Shown: positions 23,335 through 30,930 of the stretch, in pieces
Position numbering within the stretch: position 1 is the first letter of the stretch
How the letters are laid out: every line of letters starts with the position of its first letter
From: Chloroflexota bacterium
GTDB lineage: Bacteria; Chloroflexota; Dehalococcoidia; Bin125
Length of the DNA stretch: 64,000 nucleotides
Assembly (NCBI GenBank): GCA_028874365.1
Contig: JAPPJZ010000079.1
Location: forward strand, 97,610-161,609
Direction of reading: 5' to 3'
Translations under genes and position numbers: made by a program
Notes under the pieces: model-generated
Seen by the model: the letters and a program-made list of their open reading frames with translations, nothing else
The model's database searches: none
Told to the model about the DNA's origin: nothing

Positions 23335-23976
23335 ATGGGCAGGGTGTTTGTCAATATTGGGTTGAGCCTGGATGGGTACATGGCGCCGGAGGGGATGGCG
23401 GTCGAGCACTGGGAAGAGCCGGAGCACCTGGACTGGGCGGCGAAGTGGGGCTCGCTGATGGGCTGGATCTTCGAGCTGGAGCACTTTCGCGAGAACCTCG
23501 GGTTTGGCGAGGGCGGGGAGACCGGTCCGGTGAACGACCTGCAGCGGCGGATTACGGAGGAGACGGGGGCGAACATCATGGGCCGGCGGATGTTCGACCA
23601 GGGCGAGATTTCCTGGCCCGAGGAGGCGCCGTTCCACAATCCGGTGTTCGTGCTGACGCACGAGCGGCGCGAGGCGTGGGCGCGGCCGGGCGGGACGACG
23701 TTCCACTTCGTCGAGGATGGTCCCGAGCGGGCGCTGGAGCTGGCCCGGGAAGCGGCGGGGGAGCGGGATATTCGGATTTCGGGCGGGGCCAACGTGATCC
23801 AGCAGTACCTGCGGCTGGGCGTGATCGAGGAGCTGGAGATCGCGCTGGCGCCGGTGATCTTCGGCGGGGGTCGGCGGCTGTTTGAGGGGGTGTCGGAGGT
23901 GGGGTCGGGGTATCGGATCGCCGAGGTGATCGACGGTCGGTTGGCGACTCATCTGCGGTACGTGCGGGCGGTCTAG
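23335..23976 (+). CDS. Dihydrofolate reductase-like protein (RibD C-terminal domain family)
   Basis: The 213-aa protein has the RibD_C/DHFR-like fold: FVNIGLSLDGYMAPEG at the N-terminus, a GRRMFD strand, IRISGGANVIQQYL for dinucleotide binding, and the ending LAPVIFGGGRRLFEG. Members reduce pteridine- or pyrimidine-like substrates with NADPH, but most are uncharacterised. GGGGAGG lies 6 nt before ATG 23335. A second, shorter relative is at 29436-30023 and the true riboflavin RibD at 36220. Its 3' end overlaps the convergent HAD gene by 4 nt. Confidence 0.85.
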   Translation: MGRVFVNIGLSLDGYMAPEGMAVEHWEEPEHLDWAAKWGSLMGWIFELEHFRENLGFGEGGETGPVNDLQRRITEETGANIMGRRMFDQGEISWPEEAPFHNPVFVLTHERREAWARPGGTTFHFVEDGPERALELAREAAGERDIRISGGANVIQQYLRLGVIEELEIALAPVIFGGGRRLFEGVSEVGSGYRIAEVIDGRLATHLRYVRAV

Positions 23977-24632
23977 CGGCGACTGGCGTCATTCGTCAGG
24001 TCCGCAATGGCAGCGGGCAACTCCCTGAACGTCTCGACTCGTGCTGTTGCCTGGGAGAGATCGTGAGTTGCGGTGAACTCGTTGGCGACCACGATGCAGT
24101 CGATTCCTGCGGCTACTGCGGACTTCAAGCCTCTGGCCGAGTCTTCAACGACGACCGTTTCTGCGGCGGTCGCGCCGAAGCGTTGGAGCCCTTTCAGGTA
24201 GGGCTCGGGATGTGGTTTAGATCGTTCGTAGTCCTCCACGGTCAGATAGAACTCCATGTAGTCGAGGATGGACCGCTTCTTGTGGATCAGGTCGAAGTCC
24301 GGTCGCTTGGATGTGGTCACGATCGCCATTCGATGGGTGTCCGAGAGTTCGGCCAGTGTTTCCAGGACGCCCTCGATTTCGATGTTCTCGGTCGCCAGGT
24401 ACTCCCGGTAGTAGCGGTCTCGTTGTTCTCGGCCACGCTTGATGTCGGATTCGGAGATGCCTGAGGCACGCGGCGCGTCCCAGGCGGAGACTCCGTTGGC
24501 CATGTTGGCGAGATACTCGTTTCGCGGGAGTTCCATGCCGAGGGATGCGAGCGCTCGCTTGTTGGCGAGGTAGTACCAGTGCTCGGTTTCGACGAGGACT
24601 CCGTCGTGGTCGAAGAGGATGAACTTCTTCAC
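23973..24632 (-). CDS. HAD-superfamily hydrolase (beta-phosphoglucomutase-like)
   Basis: The 219-aa subclass IA HAD phosphatase has the nucleophile motif FDHDGVLVET at residues 6-15. Motif II is MAIVTTSKR, the motif III Lys is in RSKPHPEPY and motif IV is VVVEDSARGLKSAVAAGI. The start is placed at GTG 24632, directly before KKFILFDHDG. The frame stays open upstream but encodes a His/Pro/Thr-rich, repeat-derived sequence that does not look like protein. The phosphorylated substrate is unknown. Confidence 0.85.
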   Translation of the reverse strand: MKKFILFDHDGVLVETEHWYYLANKRALASLGMELPRNEYLANMANGVSAWDAPRASGISESDIKRGREQRDRYYREYLATENIEIEGVLETLAELSDTHRMAIVTTSKRPDFDLIHKKRSILDYMEFYLTVEDYERSKPHPEPYLKGLQRFGATAAETVVVEDSARGLKSAVAAGIDCIVVANEFTATHDLSQATARVETFRELPAAIADLTNDASRR

Positions 24633-25305
24633 GGCTGCGTTCCGGGCGAATTTCGGGGTGATCGGGCGGATCTTGTGCTGTGGGCTGGGAATTGTGGCGT
24701 TTTGTGTCCGGAAAAGTCCAGATTTGTCCAGATCTGGCTCAATTTGGGTAGGTTTTGTCGGTGTTTTTCTGGCTGAGTGCGGGTGATTCTTGGTGAGTGC
24801 GGAGGGTGGGGGCGTTCGGGCTTGTTCGGTTCTGTTCGGATGCTGGGCATGTGGTTCGAGCGCCGGTCGGGGCCGTGGGTGGATGCTGCGGAGGGAAATT
24901 TTCCTCTGGCGGGCTGAATTGGGCGGAAGTCCAGTGTTTTGCTGGAGATCGTGCAATCTGGGTGGTCAGTTTTGCACAATTTCGTGATGGTTTTGTCGGT
25001 TTTCGGCGGGTTGGATGGATGGTGTTGGATGGTTCGGCACGCGGAGCGGGCGAGGCGCGGGAACGGCTGGGTCCGAGGCATCGCAGGCTCCTTTCGCGTT
25101 CGAGGTTATGGCGCACAAGTGTACTGAGTTGAGAGCAGGCGGTCAAGTGTGGCTCCGCTATGCTGAGCCGCGCCACGCGAGATTAGCTACGAAGCACTGA
25201 TGGGCCGAAGGAAGCGGATTGACCTGCTCGTTGTCCCCTTCTCGGCGCATCAGCGGAGCGATCTCGCGTGGCAGCAGATCATTCCGTGCCTGGAAGGGGG
25301 CCCTT
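24633..25305. other. Non-coding repeat-like spacer
   Basis: No supportable gene is seen in these ~670 bases. The sequence is G/T-rich on the plus strand, with repeated TCCAGAT words (24716-24740) and TTCGG words (24818-24840). It includes the module at 24894-24953 related to one near 18.6 kb, and a TGGATGG cluster near 25.02 kb. Base composition is lower in GC than the neighbouring genes. The right part should hold the promoter of the anchored protein gene, but no convincing boxes are seen. Confidence 0.5.
24894..24953 (+). repeat. Degenerate ~60-bp non-coding module, copy B
   Basis: The segment runs GGAAATTTTCC, GCGGGCTGAA, CCAGTGTTTT, GAGATCGTG. It matches copy A (18588-18646) in order and spacing with substitutions and small indels. 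GGAAATTTTCC is itself a perfect palindrome. Confidence 0.45.
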
Positions 25306-25929
25306 GTGCTCGATTTGGGACCAAAGAGCCGAATTCTCGTCGTACTCGCTGTGCTGTTCGCTGCCGCAATCGGTATCGGCGTGGGAGTCTATGTCGGCAA
25401 TCAAGCCGCAGAAGCGCACGACGCGTACGGCTATCGGATCTCCGTCAAGAAGGACGGAGACGACATCGTGTTCCGCTATCAGACGGCATCCGGCAGCGGA
25501 TACAAGACCGTCCGCCAGTTTCGCGCCCAGGACGTGCGAGAGGGAGTCTGGTACAACGGGCGCTCGCAGCTGCCAAACTACCGGGCCCGCTCGTCTTCCA
25601 GCGGGACGTCCGGTTCAAGTGGCTCCAGCTCAACCACTTCGGCAGGCACAACTGTCAGCGGCCGCGGCTCCGATGTGAAGAACATTCGGCTATCGGAGGG
25701 AACGTGCGTGGTTCGCGCCACCGTGAGCAACAACACCCGTTCCTCGGGCCGCGGCGCTCATGCGTCCATCTGGATCAAGGGCGACACCGGCGCTGAGTTG
25801 CTGCTGAACGAGATTGGCGTCAATCTCTCCGATTCGGCGGTCATCCGCGTTGGCGATACGGGCACATACCTCGTTGAGGTCGATGCCGAAGCTAGAGCGT
25901 CGTGGACGGTAACCGCGAGCTGCAACTGA
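25306..25929 (+). CDS. Membrane-anchored or secreted Ser-rich protein of unknown function
   Basis: The 207-aa product begins with a short charged segment and one hydrophobic stretch (ILVVLAVLFAAAIGIGVGVY, about residues 10-29), which is a signal anchor. A beta-rich part (YGYRISVKKDGDDIVFRYQ) is followed by a Ser/Gly/Thr linker at about 93-120. The C-terminal beta-rich domain has two Cys (EGTCVVRA and the final ASCN) that could form a disulfide. The start is GTG 25306 with GGAAGGGGG upstream. No family is recognised. It stands alone between two long spacers in the accessory region. Confidence 0.6.
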   Translation: MLDLGPKSRILVVLAVLFAAAIGIGVGVYVGNQAAEAHDAYGYRISVKKDGDDIVFRYQTASGSGYKTVRQFRAQDVREGVWYNGRSQLPNYRARSSSSGTSGSSGSSSTTSAGTTVSGRGSDVKNIRLSEGTCVVRATVSNNTRSSGRGAHASIWIKGDTGAELLLNEIGVNLSDSAVIRVGDTGTYLVEVDAEARASWTVTASCN

Positions 25930-26352
25930 GCGGACTTGGACGGATTTCGTGACCGGGCGCCGATCGGCGCTCGATCACCGATTCAGGAGTCTACGAGACC
26001 ACAACCCTCAGTGTGCTCAGTCGCTGTGCGGAGGCGTGATTGTGGCGCGAATGGAGATTGGGAAACCAGCGCGGATAGAGGCCTCCCGATGGTGCGAAGT
26101 GAGTCCCGTGGTCCCCGAATCAAGAAGGGCTCATAACGGCTCATCATGTGAGTGATCCGCTACATTGCAACGTGGAAGGGTGGGCGCACCGCCACGCGCT
26201 CCGTGATACGAATTGCGTGGCGGGTTGCCCGTTGCTTATCTCCGGATCGGTTTCCGCGTGACGGTAACCGTGACCTTGACAGGGACACGAATCGTCTTGC
26301 GGATGGTCCGGCGGATGGTGCGCGATCGCATCGCACAGTCCTTCCGTGCTAC
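25930..26352. other. Spacer ending in a strong terminator; possible transcript
   Basis: No convincing coding sequence is seen on either strand. Because a strong plus-strand terminator follows at 26353, this stretch is either a long 3' leader of the anchored-protein mRNA or an independent non-coding RNA. Repeated GGATGGTCCGG / GGCGGATGGTGCG words occur near 26.3 kb. Confidence 0.4.
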
Positions 26353-26391
26353 AGGGTTCCCGTCGTGCCCCGACGGGAACCCTCTCTTTTT
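26353..26391 (+). terminator. Strong intrinsic terminator
   Basis: AGGGTTCCCGTCG (26353-26365) and CGACGGGAACCCT (26371-26383) form a perfect 13-bp stem around a TGCCC loop, followed by CTC and five T. The T run is on the plus strand only. It stops plus-strand transcription 94 bp before the 3' end of the convergent fic gene. Confidence 0.85.
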
Positions 26392-26484
26392 CGCCCGAGA
26401 GCCTGACTGACGACCGACCCGAAGTGGGCAGCCGGCTCCTTGGGTCGCAATGGATGCAGAGGCAGTTGGCGCTTGGCATCACCC

Positions 26485-27567
26485 TTACGCCACCTCGCTT
26501 TCGGGCGAAGGGGGAAGCCACGCGTAGCGAGTTTGCTTTCCGTCCCCAACCCGCTGTATGAACCCGATACTGAGCAGTCTCTTGAGATCGCTGCGTGCAG
26601 TGGGGATAGAACAGCGATTTAGTCTCGCGTACACCGCTGTTGAGACCGGCTCGAGATCAAGCATGTACATGATTCCGACAACTTGCCTCGGATCGAGCAT
26701 TCCCTCCGAAATCTTCTCCAGATTGTCCTTGCGCTTGCAGAAGTCGATTGCCTTTGCTTCGAGGCGATTTACCGCTTCGTTCAGCATCTGGACGGTGAAA
26801 AGGATGAATTCAGTGATGTCCACAGATTCCTGGAACTCTCTCCCCTGCACGCTCCTCAGCTTGTCGTAGTACTCCTGCCTCCGGCTGAGGAGGTTGCCGT
26901 TGACCGAGACCATGCCATCGGCTGCCATACCTCCCATCCACAAGACAAGATCTTCCAGCAATCGAGCCGTTCGGCCGTTTCCGTCTCGAAACGGGTGGAT
27001 CGAAATCAGCGCGAAGTGAACCTTTGCGGCGGCGACCAGTGGGTGGTCAACATCCCTCCAACTCCGCAGATCTTCCACGAGGGAGTCCATCAGTGAGGGA
27101 ATCCATTCCGGCGGTGGTGCTTGGTACCGAATCTCTCGTGTCGCTGAATCCTGGATGATGCAACCAGTGGTGCGGTATTTGCCTCTTTCGCTGGCCTCCT
27201 CGCCCGGCAGATCCTTCTGCATGATTGAGTTCAGCACGCGGATCAGTCCTTGGTCGATCTGAAGATGCGGATCGGCGGCCAATTCTTGCAGGAGCACGTA
27301 TGCGTCCTCGCAGTTTTTGGCTTCCTGTTCATTTGGCTGGCCAGAGCTCCCATGGATCATGACCAGCTGGGCCTCTCTCTCGTCCAAGACATTCCCTTCG
27401 ATCGCTGTGGAGGTATGAACGGACAAGAATCGAGCCTGGTCTTGAAAGTGGCGTTCATAACCTGGCGGGACCAACTGGCGGGCGACGTATCGTCGGCGCT
27501 CGAAAGAGTCAATCGCTTGAGCGATTTCTCGATTGTTTCGATCCCATTTTAGCGTTAGTCTCCTCAT
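26485..27567 (-). CDS. Fic-domain protein, class II (self-inhibited)
   Basis: The 360-aa Fic enzyme has the complete catalytic motif HPFRDGNGRTAR at residues 191-202. An inhibitory helix motif of the (S/T)xxxE(G/N) type, STAIEG, sits at residues 53-58, N-terminal to the core, as in class II members such as SoFic. The C-terminal ~90 residues contain a winged-helix-like segment (STAVYARLNRCSIPTARSDL). Fic proteins usually AMP-ylate protein hydroxyls, and class II proteins keep this checked through the inhibitory Glu (here E57). No separate antitoxin gene is seen. It lies in the accessory region next to tRNA-Lys. Confidence 0.92.
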   Translation of the reverse strand: MRRLTLKWDRNNREIAQAIDSFERRRYVARQLVPPGYERHFQDQARFLSVHTSTAIEGNVLDEREAQLVMIHGSSGQPNEQEAKNCEDAYVLLQELAADPHLQIDQGLIRVLNSIMQKDLPGEEASERGKYRTTGCIIQDSATREIRYQAPPPEWIPSLMDSLVEDLRSWRDVDHPLVAAAKVHFALISIHPFRDGNGRTARLLEDLVLWMGGMAADGMVSVNGNLLSRRQEYYDKLRSVQGREFQESVDITEFILFTVQMLNEAVNRLEAKAIDFCKRKDNLEKISEGMLDPRQVVGIMYMLDLEPVSTAVYARLNRCSIPTARSDLKRLLSIGFIQRVGDGKQTRYAWLPPSPESEVA

Positions 27568-27583
27568 GGTGCGCTCCCTCGTG

Positions 27584-27602
27584 CATCGGGTACGACCCGA
27601 TG
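27584..27602. promoter_or_regulatory. Perfect 8-bp dyad upstream of fic (possible operator)
   Basis: CATCGGGT and ACCCGATG form an exact inverted repeat separated by ACG, 17 bp upstream of the fic start and just downstream of its putative -10 box. The position suits a repressor site. As RNA it would be a leader hairpin next to the ribosome-binding region. Confidence 0.4.
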
Positions 27603-27608
27603 TAGATT

Positions 27609-27638
27609 ACCGTATCAGAGTTTACGGGACATCGTCAA
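27609..27638 (-). promoter_or_regulatory. Putative fic promoter
   Basis: On the minus strand TTGACG (27638-27633) is followed after 18 bp by TACGGT (27614-27609). This is a fair sigma-70-like pair lying about 45 bp before the fic start, with the dyad at 27584-27602 at the expected initiation site. The assignment rests on consensus only. Confidence 0.35.
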
Positions 27639-28029
27639 CGGAGAAAGCGGAAGGTCAATCGGGAAGGGCCCGACGTACCTGCTTGTTTTACTCCCATTGG
27701 CCGTGCGCGAGGGTGCTGAGACGTTCGCTCAATCTAGAAATCCCACCATCGTTTTCCACAGTTCCACAGGCCTCATCCGCAACCTCGATGACTTGCTTCG
27801 ACACTCTCGAGGCTTCCGAGCCCGGACCATTGGCCTTCAGATTGAGTATCGAAGGCCTCGAATCACAGGGCCCCACAGTGAAGCGCGGCTCCATTGGCCG
27901 TGCGTGGCTGGATCTATTCGCAGCCTCCCCGACTCGTCAGCCAGCCGGTAGCGCTGCAGGGGACCGTGAGTCTAAGGCCGTCGCCGAAACCCAGTCGCCG
28001 GCGTACCCGGTATTGCCGTGATCGGCCCG
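27639..28029. other. Spacer between fic and tRNA-Lys
   Basis: No gene is recognised in this ~390-bp stretch. It contains two direct copies of CCATTGGCCGTGCG (about 27693 and 27890). No duplicate of the tRNA 3' end is visible, so an integrase-type attachment site cannot be supported. Confidence 0.4.
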
Positions 28030-28106
28030 TGGTGGGTCCTCTGGGACTCGAACCCAGGACCTTCGGATTAAAAGTCCGCTGCTCTGGCCAACTGAGCTAA
28101 GGACCC
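28030..28106 (-). tRNA. tRNA-Lys (anticodon TTT)
   Basis: The minus strand folds as a complete tRNA. The acceptor GGGTCCT (from 28106) pairs with AGGACCC and is followed by discriminator A and an encoded CCA (28030-28032). The D-arm is AGCTCAGTTGGCCAGAGC, the anticodon loop CTTTTAA gives anticodon TTT, and the T-arm CTGGGTTCGAGTCCCAG is canonical. It reads Lys codons AAA/AAG. It marks the right edge of the accessory region. Confidence 0.97.
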
Positions 28107-28190
28107 GCAGCCAGTTTAGGCGGGGAATGCTCGCGTGGGGTGGCGGATCGGTAGCCTTGGCGTCACCTGAGCGCGGAACGGGAGATGGCC

Positions 28191-29297
28191 ATGGCGGAGC
28201 CTCTGCGGGTTGGACTGATTGGGGCGGGCGGGATTTCTCGGCAGCACTTGCCGGGGTACCAGCAGGACCCGGAGCGAGTTCAGTTGGCGGCGGTCTGCGA
28301 TATCCGCGAGGAGGCGGCGCAGGAGTTCGCCTCGGAGGCGGAGATTGATGCGTCGGCGATCTTCACGGACGCGCGGGAGATGTGCGAGCTGGCGGACATC
28401 GACGCGGTGGACATCTGCACGATCCACGACACGCACGCGGAGCTGGCGATTGCGGCGGCCGAGGCGGGCAAGCATGTGCTGCTGGAGAAGCCGATGGCGA
28501 TCTCGGTGGACGAGTGCCGGGCGATCGTGGAGGCGACGGAGACGGCGGGGGTGACGTTCATGGTGGCGCAGCATCTGCGTCATGTGCCGAGCTACGTGGC
28601 GCTGCGGCGCCGGATCCAGGCGGGCGAGCTGGGGCGGATCTGGTCGGCGCGGACGGACACGTTCCTGACGGCGGCGCTGGATGATCCGAATCAGCCGATC
28701 GCGCCGCGGGCGGGCTGGTGGGGATTCGACGGCAAGCGCGGCGGCGGCGGAGTGGTGACGCTGCTATCGGTGCATCACCTGGACCTGATGCGGTTCTTCG
28801 TCGGCGAGGTGGTGCGGGTCGAGGCGCGGGCGTGGCGTGGGCATCCAAGCTTCACCAACGATGCAGAGGATCGGGCGGTGGCGACGCTGGAGTTCGCGAA
28901 CGGGGCGATCGGCACGTTGACGGCGAGCCTGACGAGTCGGGCGCCGTGGCTGTTCCAGACGGTGATCCTGGGCGATCAGGGGGCGGCGTGGACGCCGCCG
29001 CCGGAGGAGAACACGCCGCTGATGTGGCACCGGATACCGGCGGTGATGACGAGCGTCGAGCAGGAGGGGGAGGAGAGTTTCGATCCGGTGACGAGTTTCC
29101 GGCCGGTCGACACGAGCGAGGTGTCGCTGCCGACGATGAATCCGTACGTGAATGAGATCATGCACTTCGCGTCGTGCTGCGAGGACGGAGCGGAGCCGGT
29201 CAGCGGGGGTCGGGACAACCTGGAGACGATGAAGATCGTGTTCGGGATCTACGAGTCGGCGCAGACGGGTCGGGTGGTGGAGCTGGGGAGTCTGTAG
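28191..29297 (+). CDS. Gfo/Idh/MocA-family NAD(P)-dependent oxidoreductase
   Basis: The 368-aa protein has an N-terminal Rossmann motif GLIGAGGISRQHLPGY and the family signature VLLEKPMAISVDECR (about residues 104-118). A GFNxxK-equivalent FMVAQHLRHVPSY region is present, and the C-terminal alpha/beta dimerisation domain follows. The start is ATG 28191, which has GGGAG 6 nt upstream; an ATG at 28185 directly abuts that site. Members oxidise or reduce sugars, inositols and related polyols. The substrate cannot be assigned, and no sugar transporter is adjacent. Confidence 0.9.
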   Translation: MAEPLRVGLIGAGGISRQHLPGYQQDPERVQLAAVCDIREEAAQEFASEAEIDASAIFTDAREMCELADIDAVDICTIHDTHAELAIAAAEAGKHVLLEKPMAISVDECRAIVEATETAGVTFMVAQHLRHVPSYVALRRRIQAGELGRIWSARTDTFLTAALDDPNQPIAPRAGWWGFDGKRGGGGVVTLLSVHHLDLMRFFVGEVVRVEARAWRGHPSFTNDAEDRAVATLEFANGAIGTLTASLTSRAPWLFQTVILGDQGAAWTPPPEENTPLMWHRIPAVMTSVEQEGEESFDPVTSFRPVDTSEVSLPTMNPYVNEIMHFASCCEDGAEPVSGGRDNLETMKIVFGIYESAQTGRVVELGSL

Positions 29298-29319
29298 CGG
29301 CGAACGGGTCGCCACGGGG

Positions 29320-29354
29320 CCCTCACCCTAACCCTCTCCCGCCGGGAGAGGGGA
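29320..29354. repeat. Dispersed palindromic repeat, copy 1
   Basis: CCCTCACCCTAA is followed by a 9-bp perfect palindrome, CCCTCTCCC (29332-29340) and GGGAGAGGG (29344-29352), with loop GCC, then GA. A near-identical copy is at 52190-52224. It lies just 3' of the Gfo/Idh gene and behaves like a REP-type intergenic element. Confidence 0.85.
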
Positions 29355-29435
29355 CCAGAATGGGACCTCCGCATGGGTCTCCAGTTGGAGGGGGAATGAG
29401 TTTCCTCGGGGTCTGGAGATAGGCTGTGCGGCGTT

Positions 29436-30023
29436 ATGCGGGAATTGGCGGTTTTGAGTTTTGTGACTCTGGACGGGGTGATGCAGAGTCCGACGAGTCC
29501 GGAGGAGGATCCGTCGGGCGGGTTTGCGGGCGGCGGCTGGGGGGCTCCGTACTGGGCGGAGGTGATGCCTCAGGTGTACGCGGAGGCGATGTCGGAGCCG
29601 TATGACTTGCTGTTTGGTCGGCGGACGTACGACGCGTTTGCTTCGCATTGGCCCAACGTCGGGGATGAGGATCCGGTGGCGGCTCGGCTGAATGGGGGTC
29701 ACAAGTATGTGGCGACTCGGTCGGTGGCGCATGCGTTGGTCTGGGGTCCGGCGACTCGGATTGGCGGGGACGTGCCAGGGGAAGTCGCAGGTCTGAAGGC
29801 CGGTGATGGGCCGTTGATCCAGGTGCATGGGAGCTCGGAGTTGATTCAAACGTTGCTGAAGCATGCTCTGATTGACGAATACAGAATCTGGACGTTTCCA
29901 GTGGTGGTTGGGGGCGGGAAGCGGTTGTTCGCGGAGGGGGTTGTGGCGGGGAGTTTGGAGCTGGTGCGGTCGGGGTCGACGGGGAACGGGGTGGTGATGA
30001 CGGTGTATCGGCGGCGAAGCTAA
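29436..30023 (+). CDS. Dihydrofolate reductase-like protein (RibD C-terminal domain family), short form
   Basis: The 195-aa protein has the RibD_C/DHFR-like pattern: the first strand LAVLSFVTLDGVMQSP, then LLFGRRTYDAFASHWP and IQVHGSSELIQTLL. The end is FPVVVGGGKRLFAEG. It resembles many uncharacterised DHFR-family proteins (YyaP/YwjB type). It is distinct from the longer paralogue at 23335, with low visible identity outside the motifs. Its stop overlaps the convergent alpha/beta-hydrolase stop (CTAA). Confidence 0.85.
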   Translation: MRELAVLSFVTLDGVMQSPTSPEEDPSGGFAGGGWGAPYWAEVMPQVYAEAMSEPYDLLFGRRTYDAFASHWPNVGDEDPVAARLNGGHKYVATRSVAHALVWGPATRIGGDVPGEVAGLKAGDGPLIQVHGSSELIQTLLKHALIDEYRIWTFPVVVGGGKRLFAEGVVAGSLELVRSGSTGNGVVMTVYRRRS

Positions 30024-30904
30024 CTCGTGTGATCGAGAATCGCGGGGATGACGGTGTCCCAGACGGGGCGAGGGAGTTCGTGGCCGACGCCGTCCATGGT
30101 GAGCAGGGTTGAATCCTTGATGGCGGCGTGGAGGGCCTGGCCGTGGTCGTAGGGGAGGATGGGGTCCTCGTCGCCGTGGATGACGAGGGTGGGGAAGTCG
30201 AGCTGGTCGAGGCGGTGGTGCCAGCGGTCGGACTGGGCAATAGCCGGTCCGTGGTTGAGCGAGCTGGGGAAGTTAATCGCGCGGTCGATCTCCTCGGCGA
30301 AGACGTCGGCGGGGATGCCCTCGTCCGGGTATGCAGAACCGCGCAGCACCTTGAACATTTCGACGCGGTTGGCGAGGACGGCGTCGCGGTCGGACCAGTC
30401 GAGCTCGGCGCTGGAGGCGATGGCGGCCAGAACCTCCGGCGTCGGCGGCGAGAGTGTTGCACCGCCGTCTGCGCCCTCCATGGCGTCGAGGACGGCGTTG
30501 GCGTTGGGGGTGGACATGATCGGCGTCAGGGTCAGGACGCGGTCGGGGTGGTTCAGACCAATCAACTGAGTGATCATGCCGCCCATCGATGCTCCGATGA
30601 TGTGCGCTTGCTCGATGCCGTAGGCGTCCAGCACGGCGGGTCCGTCGGCGGCCATGTCGTCGATCGTGTAGTTCGGTTCACCCGGCGGGCATGACGTCGT
30701 CTTGCCCGTGTCGCGGTTGTCGTAGCGAATGACGAAGCGTCCGCCGTCTGCGAGGCGCTGGCAGAAGTCGACCTCCCAGAGCAGCATCGAGGCGCCGGCG
30801 CCCATGACCAGGAGGATGCACGGATCCTTGGGATCGCCGAATGAATCGGTGCAGATTTCGATGCCGTTGCCCTCGATGATTCGCTCCGGGTGATGGGTGG
30901 CCAT
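30020..30904 (-). CDS. Alpha/beta hydrolase
   Basis: The 294-aa hydrolase has the nucleophile elbow GASMGGM (Ser at about residue 111), the acid in LVIHGDEDPILP and the catalytic His in GVGHELP. An oxyanion region LLVMGAGASMLLW and the RYDNRDTGKT strand resemble the aclacinomycin-methylesterase/RdmC and 3-oxoadipate enol-lactonase group. The substrate is probably an ester or lactone but is unknown. It ends 26 bp after the start codon side of the downstream CoA-transferase gene region begins, so the two minus-strand genes may be co-transcribed. Confidence 0.85.
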   Translation of the reverse strand: MATHHPERIIEGNGIEICTDSFGDPKDPCILLVMGAGASMLLWEVDFCQRLADGGRFVIRYDNRDTGKTTSCPPGEPNYTIDDMAADGPAVLDAYGIEQAHIIGASMGGMITQLIGLNHPDRVLTLTPIMSTPNANAVLDAMEGADGGATLSPPTPEVLAAIASSAELDWSDRDAVLANRVEMFKVLRGSAYPDEGIPADVFAEEIDRAINFPSSLNHGPAIAQSDRWHHRLDQLDFPTLVIHGDEDPILPYDHGQALHAAIKDSTLLTMDGVGHELPRPVWDTVIPAILDHTS

Positions 30905-30930
30905 GTCGCTGCTCCTGTTGGATCGCGGTC

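Noticed and set aside
27639-28106. Integration site at tRNA-Lys
   Set aside because: No integrase gene and no repeated tRNA 3' end are visible in the window, so a tRNA-targeted island cannot be supported.
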